Shown here one piece after another: positions 5,462 to 10,015 of a stretch of DNA of 10,015 nucleotides (position 1 is its first letter; each line of letters starts with the position of its first letter). The translations under genes and the position numbers were made by a program. Below the pieces are notes generated by a model, which had not been told where the DNA came from, did no database searches, and saw only the letters and a list, made by a program, of their open reading frames with translations. Source of the stretch: Cyanobacteriota bacterium (GTDB taxonomy: Bacteria > Cyanobacteriota > Cyanobacteriia > Leptolyngbyales > Leptolyngbyaceae); contig JAIXVO010000260.1 of NCBI GenBank assembly GCA_027482985.1, positions 1 to 10,015 on the forward strand. The letters run 5' to 3'.

Positions 5462-5998
5462 ATGGTTTCCCAGGTAGAAGCACCCCACCTTGAATCTGGT
5501 CATCACCCAGCGTTGCGGGTTGAAGGATTGGTGCAGGTGTTTACATCCGTGCAGCGCAGTTTTTTCACCAATGTGCTGGCGCAAGCTTTACGACTAGCAG
5601 GCCAGGGAACGCCCGTGCTGGTGATTCAGTTTTTGAAAGGTGGGATGACTCAGGGAGCCGAACATCCGGTGCAACTGGGACAAAATTTAGATTGGATTCG
5701 GTGTAATCTGCCCCGTTGTATTGACGCGCCTGCGGTCGATGAGGCGGAACTGCAAGCTCTGACTGAGTTATGGCAATACACCCAGCGAGTCGTCGGCGAA
5801 GGTAAGTACGACTTGGTGGTGCTGGATGAGTTGAGTTTGGCGATCCATTTTGGGCTGATTTCGGAAATTGAGGTGTTGGCCTGCTTGAATCAGCGGCCGC
5901 GCCATGTGGATGTGATTTTGACGGGTCCTAATATGCCCCGATCGCTCCTGGATTTGGCAGACCAAATTACAGAATTGCGGCGCAGCCACCAACCTTAA
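5462..5998 (+). CDS. CobO/CobA-like protein with a lost Walker A P-loop
   Basis: This 178-residue protein aligns over most of its length with ATP:corrinoid adenosyltransferase (CobA/BtuR/CobO). It shares VFT before the P-loop, ALRLAGQGTPVLVIQFLKGG (42-61) after it, the Walker B-like LVVLDELS (118-125), LNQRP (142-146), VILTGP (151-156) and LLDLADQITELR (162-173). The Walker A GNGKGKTT is replaced by SVQRSFFT (29-36): the ATP-binding lysine is Phe34 and the next threonine is Phe35. The TGFTW-type corrinoid-side motif and the C-terminal tail of CobA are also absent. The protein therefore probably does not bind ATP conventionally or adenosylate cobalamin. I recall similar P-loop-less proteins in other cyanobacteria, which would suggest a conserved new role rather than decay. 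The start is the ATG at 5462, with AGG eight bases before it; an in-frame TTG at 5456 is less likely. It is preceded by a strong terminator and followed by a separate kinase gene. Confidence 0.85.
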   Translation: MVSQVEAPHLESGHHPALRVEGLVQVFTSVQRSFFTNVLAQALRLAGQGTPVLVIQFLKGGMTQGAEHPVQLGQNLDWIRCNLPRCIDAPAVDEAELQALTELWQYTQRVVGEGKYDLVVLDELSLAIHFGLISEIEVLACLNQRPRHVDVILTGPNMPRSLLDLADQITELRRSHQP

Positions 5999-6119
5999 GC
6001 TGGGGCGAGGTAGAGCTTGTTTTTCGACAATTAAATAAAAATAAATTTTTTGCGATTATTGCTACTCCCGCTGCGAAACTGGATACTTTGAAGTGAGGCT
6101 GCGTAAATCCTCAGGCGAC

Positions 6120-6131
6120 AAGCAATTGCTT
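6120..6131. promoter_or_regulatory. 12-bp perfect palindrome upstream of the kinase gene
   Basis: AAGCAATTGCTT reads the same on both strands and lies about 75 bases before the kinase ATG, in a 207-base gap (5999-6205). It could be a dimeric regulator site, but no partner site or clear -35/-10 pair is next to it. The gap also has an AT-rich run (6025-6055) that could carry a promoter. At 5997-6018 a weak 5-bp stem is followed by five T, which might end the CobO-like transcript. Confidence 0.3.
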
Positions 6132-6205
6132 TCACGATAAAACGCTGATGGAATGTGAATGATCTGCTTGCAACTGCGGATGTCACTTTTCCTTAATTTT
6201 TGCCA

Positions 6206-9200
6206 ATGGCGGTCGAAATGATTCAGGGATTAGGTCGGGAAGAACCCTCAGGCCGTATGGTTTCAGCCTTGTCTCAAGCCAGTGCAGCGCACCCTCAGCT
6301 GTTCGCTGAGCTGCCAGAGGTGTGTCTACCAAACTGGCTCTGGTGGCATGGCGTTTCGGGCTGGATCACAGCTCTGGCTTATTTCGTTCTCCTGGGCGGA
6401 CTCGCCTACCTGGTTTATCGGTTGCAACAAAAACTTTACGATCGCACACAGGCGTTACGCCAAAGCGAGGAGCGCTGGCAACTGGCTCTGGCGGGCAACA
6501 ATGATGGCATTTGGGATTGGCAAATCCAGGCGGGCACGATTGTCTACTCACCTCGCTGTTTCGAGATCTTGGGCTACGACGAGACGGAAGTGGGAACGTC
6601 GGTGAGCGATCGCCTCGCCCTGTTGCATCCTGACGATCGCGAATGGGTATGGCAGGCGGTGCAGGCGCATTTGGACGGGCAAACGCCGTTTTATGTGACC
6701 GAACATCGGGTCTGGTGCCGCGATGGTTCTTATAAATGGATTCTCGATCGCGGTAAGGCGAGTCGCGATCCGACGGGGCAGGTGATTCGGATGACCGGAT
6801 CACATACCGACATTACCGATCGCAAAGCGGTAGAAATGGCGCTGGCCGCGTCGCAGCAGCAATATCAAAATCTGGTCGAAAATTCGCCTGACATCATCGA
6901 ACGGTTTGATCTGCAACTCCGCCACTTATATGTCAGTCCAGCCTTGACCGACGTGACGGGAATCCCGACGGCAGTGCTGTTGGGCAAAACCTGCCGGGAG
7001 TTGGGCATGGATCAGACTATGGTCGATACCTGGGAAGCCGCTGCCCAGAAACTCTTGGCGACAGGGCAGAAGCAGACGATTGAGTTTACAGTGCCGACGC
7101 TGCAAGGGGAGCGGTGGTTTGAAATGGCGATCGCCCCCGAACTATCTGAGTCGCAAACCATCACGTCGATCCTCTGCATTTCGCGAGACATGACCCATCG
7201 CCAGCAGATTGAACAGGCGCTCCGTCAGAGTGAAGAGAAGTTTCGGATGGCGATCGACTTCACCTACAACTGGGAATATTGGCAGGCTCCGGATGGTTCG
7301 TTGATCTATGTTTCCCCATCCTGCGAACGGATGACGGGCTACGCGCCAGCCGAGTTCATGGCGCAACCAGACCTGATGTCTACGATCGTTCATCCCAGCG
7401 ATCGCAACGTTTTTCAGCACCATCGCTGTGAACGGGCAACCCATCCAGAGTCGGTTGAATTTCGGATTGTGACGCGGGCGGGGCAAGTGCGATGGATGGC
7501 ACACATTTGTCAGCCTGTGTGGGGGCCAGAGGGAGTAGATTTGGGTCGGCGTGCCACGAATCGCGACATCAGCGATCGTGTGCAACTGGAAGCAGAGCGG
7601 GAGCAGACGGCTGATCTCCTGCGGTTGCATGAGGAACAATTGCAACTGGCCCTGGAAGCATCGGGGGATGGCTTATGGGACTGGGATCTCGTCACTGATG
7701 CCGTGTATTACAGTCCCCGCTGGCTGGCAATTTTAGGCTACGATACGACCGCCATACCCGACACGTTTGCGAGTTGGGTGAATTTGATTCACCCGGATGA
7801 CAAAATCTGGGTGATTGAACGCTTGCAAGCCCATTTGCAAGATAGTGCCATCAGTTACACCCTCGACTACCGGATGCGCACACAGGCTGGCACCTGGCTC
7901 TGGGTCGCAAATTATGGCAAGGTTGTGAGTCGCAATGCCGCAGGGCGACCCTTACGCATGATTGGCACCCAGCGCGACATCAGCGATCGCAAATTCAAGG
8001 AACTGGAACTGCAACGAGCCATGGAAGCCGCCGAAGCCGCTAATTTAGCTAAAAGTAGCTTTTTGGCGAATATGAGTCATGAGTTGCGCACCCCCCTCAA
8101 TGTGATTTTGGGTTTCACTCAGGTAATGGCACACGATGCTAACCTTTCTACGACCCAACAGGCCGATCTCCAAACCATTCAGCGCAGCGGTGACCATCTC
8201 CTCAGTCTGATTAATGAGGTGTTGGACTTATCTAAAATTGAAGCTGGATACAGTCACCTAGAGCCGATCGCCTTTGACCTCTGGGCGCTGCTGCAAACGC
8301 TCCAGACGATGATGACTGAACCCGCTCGTGTCAAGGGCTTAGCCTGTCGCTTGGCGATCGCTCCAACGGTGCCCCAGTGGATCCTTGCCGATGAACAAAA
8401 GCTGCGCCAAATTTTGCTGAACTTGCTCAGTAATGCGATCAAATTTACCCCGCAGGGTGAGGTGACGTTAACTGTAGATGTCCTCCCGGAGCCGCACCCG
8501 CCATTGTCACCGTTGTCTGCTGCCCTGCGGTTGCAGTTTGTTGTCAGTGATACCGGGGTGGGCATCGCGATCGCGGAACAGGAGTTGATCTTTGATGCTT
8601 TTGCCCAGGCGGCAGCAGGCAAGCAGCTGACTGGCGGCACCGGGTTGGGCTTGACTATCAGTCGCAAATTGCTGGAGGTCATGCAGGGTGAAATTTCGGT
8701 GGTGAGTACGCCGCAAGTGGGTAGCACGTTTACCATCATCGTGCCCGTGCAACCAACGCGGAGCGCCCAGGTGCCGGATCCCGAAGACACTCGTCGGGTG
8801 GTGGGATTGGCTCCCGATCAGCCTCAACCCCGCATTTTGGTGGTGGATGACCAGCGCGATAATTGCCACCTCCTGCTGCGCCTCTTACAGCAAGTGGGGT
8901 TTGCCGTCCGCGAAGCCAGTACTGGTCAAGCTGCCCTGCAACTTTGGCAATCTTGGCAACCGGATTTAATCTGGATGGATATGCAGATGCCAGAGCTGAA
9001 TGGCTATGAAACCACACGCTGGATTCGCACCCTGGAACAAGCCCGGTCAGAGGCGGTGATTGCCTCTGCGGACGCGTCGCCGACGGTGATTATTGCGCTC
9101 ACAGCGTACGCATCCCCGATCGATCAAGGGTTGGCACTGGCAGCAGGCTGCAATGATTATGTTAGTAAGCCGATGTCAGCCACCACGCTCTATCTCAAAA

Positions 9201-9535
9201 TGGCAGAATATTTGGGGTTAACCTATCTGTATGCTGCGGCCAGTGATCCGCTACCTCAGCTTGGCACCGCTCGGCCCTTGGCTCGCTGTCCCCTCGCGGC
9301 AATCCAGCCAGATGCCAAAGCCGCCTTGCCACTTGAGTGGTGCGCGGCGCTACGGAATGCCAGTGTGTGCGGGAACGATCGCGAAATTGTGGTGTTAGCC
9401 AATCAATTACCCTCTGACTACCAGGCGGTGCGATCGCGGCTGGTGGAGTTAGCCCACCACTTTGAATTTGAGCAAATTCTTGAGTGGCTGAATCCTGACT
9501 TGGAAGAGAATACTACCCATGCCATCTCCGACTAA
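6206..9535 (+). CDS. hybrid sensor histidine kinase with four PAS domains and a receiver domain
   Basis: The protein has 1109 residues counted from the ATG at 6206; TTG 6200 and ATG 6218 are alternative starts, and no ribosome site settles the choice. In order: a short N-terminal region, one membrane helix (about 53-73), then four PAS domains at about 86-208, 216-338, 342-463 and 474-598, several ending in the PAC-type DITDRK or DISDRK. Next is the dimerisation/phosphoacceptor domain with His625 in FLANMSHELRTPLN. The ATPase domain follows, with an N-box LLSNAIKFT (Asn743), DTGVGI (Asp782) and GGTGLGL (810-816). A receiver domain (about 876-1003) has acidic Asp881/Asp882, phosphoacceptor Asp925, Thr966 and Lys988. 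All kinase and receiver residues are intact, so it should autophosphorylate on His625 and pass the phosphate to Asp925. No HPt histidine motif is seen in the C-terminal 100 residues, which are helical. The stimulus is unknown; PAS domains of this type may bind small ligands or flavin, but no LOV cysteine motif is present. The next gene overlaps its end by 17 bases. Confidence 0.95.
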   Translation: MAVEMIQGLGREEPSGRMVSALSQASAAHPQLFAELPEVCLPNWLWWHGVSGWITALAYFVLLGGLAYLVYRLQQKLYDRTQALRQSEERWQLALAGNNDGIWDWQIQAGTIVYSPRCFEILGYDETEVGTSVSDRLALLHPDDREWVWQAVQAHLDGQTPFYVTEHRVWCRDGSYKWILDRGKASRDPTGQVIRMTGSHTDITDRKAVEMALAASQQQYQNLVENSPDIIERFDLQLRHLYVSPALTDVTGIPTAVLLGKTCRELGMDQTMVDTWEAAAQKLLATGQKQTIEFTVPTLQGERWFEMAIAPELSESQTITSILCISRDMTHRQQIEQALRQSEEKFRMAIDFTYNWEYWQAPDGSLIYVSPSCERMTGYAPAEFMAQPDLMSTIVHPSDRNVFQHHRCERATHPESVEFRIVTRAGQVRWMAHICQPVWGPEGVDLGRRATNRDISDRVQLEAEREQTADLLRLHEEQLQLALEASGDGLWDWDLVTDAVYYSPRWLAILGYDTTAIPDTFASWVNLIHPDDKIWVIERLQAHLQDSAISYTLDYRMRTQAGTWLWVANYGKVVSRNAAGRPLRMIGTQRDISDRKFKELELQRAMEAAEAANLAKSSFLANMSHELRTPLNVILGFTQVMAHDANLSTTQQADLQTIQRSGDHLLSLINEVLDLSKIEAGYSHLEPIAFDLWALLQTLQTMMTEPARVKGLACRLAIAPTVPQWILADEQKLRQILLNLLSNAIKFTPQGEVTLTVDVLPEPHPPLSPLSAALRLQFVVSDTGVGIAIAEQELIFDAFAQAAAGKQLTGGTGLGLTISRKLLEVMQGEISVVSTPQVGSTFTIIVPVQPTRSAQVPDPEDTRRVVGLAPDQPQPRILVVDDQRDNCHLLLRLLQQVGFAVREASTGQAALQLWQSWQPDLIWMDMQMPELNGYETTRWIRTLEQARSEAVIASADASPTVIIALTAYASPIDQGLALAAGCNDYVSKPMSATTLYLKMAEYLGLTYLYAAASDPLPQLGTARPLARCPLAAIQPDAKAALPLEWCAALRNASVCGNDREIVVLANQLPSDYQAVRSRLVELAHHFEFEQILEWLNPDLEENTTHAISD

Positions 9536-10015
9536 GGCTGCACCGATCATTCTGGTCATCGATGATGTCGCCGATAATTTGCGTTTGTTAGCCAAGATTT
9601 TAGAAGGGCAGGACTACCAAGTCTTGAAATCCCTAAGCGGCAAAATGGCCTTACAAGTCGTACAACGGCAACTGCCGGATCTCATTCTGCTGGATGCCAC
9701 CATGCCTGAGATGAATGGGTTTGAAGTTTGCCAACGACTGAAAGCGGACGCGGCAACCGCTGATATTCCGATTATTTTTATCAGTGCGCTGGATCAAGTC
9801 AGTGAAAAAGTCCGCGCCTTCGAAGTTGGGGGGCAAGATTACATCACCAAGCCATTCCAGGAAGCGGAAGTGCTGGCGCGAGTCAAAAACCATTTGCTGG
9901 TGCGGGCACAACAGCAGCAGTTACACCAGGAAATGCTGGTGCGGAGCGCCGCCGAAGCCGAAGCTCGGCGTTTGAATTTACATCTGGAACGGCAGGTGCA
10001 AAGCCGAACTTTTGA
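9519..10015 (+). CDS. response regulator-type protein, N-terminal part (runs off the right edge)
   Basis: The frame is open from the ATG at 9519 to the end of the window (165 complete codons plus two bases). Residues 8-128 are a receiver domain: IILVIDDVADN with Asp15/Asp16, phosphoacceptor Asp59 in LILLDATMPEMNGFEV, Ser89 in FISAL, and Lys111 in YITKPF. It is followed by a Gln/Glu-rich coiled coil (about 128-165, LVRAQQQQLHQEM and LNLHLERQVQSRT). In cyanobacteria such a linker usually leads to a GGDEF/EAL, PAS, histidine kinase or PP2C output domain, which lies outside this window. The start overlaps the kinase gene by 17 bases in another frame, with GGAAGAG about ten bases upstream, which implies translational coupling and a shared phosphorelay. 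Partial gene; the output is unknown. Confidence 0.93.
   Translation, partial: MPSPTKAAPIILVIDDVADNLRLLAKILEGQDYQVLKSLSGKMALQVVQRQLPDLILLDATMPEMNGFEVCQRLKADAATADIPIIFISALDQVSEKVRAFEVGGQDYITKPFQEAEVLARVKNHLLVRAQQQQLHQEMLVRSAAEAEARRLNLHLERQVQSRTF

Noticed and set aside
5997..6024. Intrinsic terminator after the CobO-like gene
   Set aside because: AAGCT/AGCTT gives only a 5-bp AT-containing stem with a 12-base loop before five T; too weak to list as a feature in its own right.
6366..6803. 145-codon open frame on the minus strand
   Set aside because: Antisense to PAS 1 of the kinase; Arg/Pro-rich composition of a GC-rich shadow frame.
8254..8790. 178-codon open frame on the minus strand inside the kinase gene
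   Set aside because: Antisense shadow of the histidine-kinase ATPase domain; Ser/Cys/Arg-rich and without motifs, whereas the plus strand encodes clear conserved motifs.
1..10015. tRNA, rRNA, CRISPR arrays, complete insertion sequences, phage genes
   Set aside because: Looked for on both strands; no cloverleaf, rRNA segment, regularly spaced repeats or transposase/integrase-like protein found.

Overview
The window comes from a cyanobacterium. The octamer GCGATCGC (HIP1) occurs at 19 places that I located by eye, where about 0.15 would be expected by chance. The first gene encodes a Ycf51 protein, a family of cyanobacteria and some plastids. Several other proteins (the IscA/SufA-type protein, the 543-residue unknown, the CobO-like protein without a P-loop, the multi-PAS hybrid kinase) are of typically cyanobacterial type. 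I cannot name the species; the base composition and gene style would suit a Leptolyngbya/Oscillatoriales-like strain, but that is inference.

Layout. Positions 1-1376 hold three leftward genes: ycf51 (cut by the window edge), a small TPR protein 16 bases upstream of it, and an A-type iron-sulfur carrier. The 392-base gap between the last two contains a nested hairpin and a degenerate inverted-repeat element of MITE type. A roughly 300-base divergent region follows. Two rightward genes come next: a large conserved protein of unknown function and an alpha/beta hydrolase. The hydrolase converges on leftward rph (RNase PH). A perfect 20-bp hairpin with a 6-base loop lies between them.

The most interesting non-coding stretch is 5157-5461, between rph and a rightward CobO-like gene. 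It holds a GTAC-N4-GTAC palindrome next to an rph -10-like box, a 13-bp inverted repeat straddling a good promoter, and a predicted RNA of about 100 nt. That RNA has a loop displaying CUCCUU (complementary to Shine-Dalgarno sequences) and ends in a strong intrinsic terminator. The terminator finishes only 24 bases before the ATG of the CobO-like gene, so this is either a free-standing small RNA or a termination-controlled leader.

The CobO-like protein keeps the CobA/CobO core, including the VIQFLKG and LVVLDEL motifs, but its Walker A P-loop is replaced and the corrinoid-side residues are gone. It is probably not a working adenosyltransferase. The right third of the window is a two-component locus: a four-PAS hybrid histidine kinase with one membrane helix, followed by a receiver-domain protein whose start codon overlaps the kinase gene by 17 bases and which runs off the window. 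The two probably form one signalling unit, but nothing here shows the input or output.
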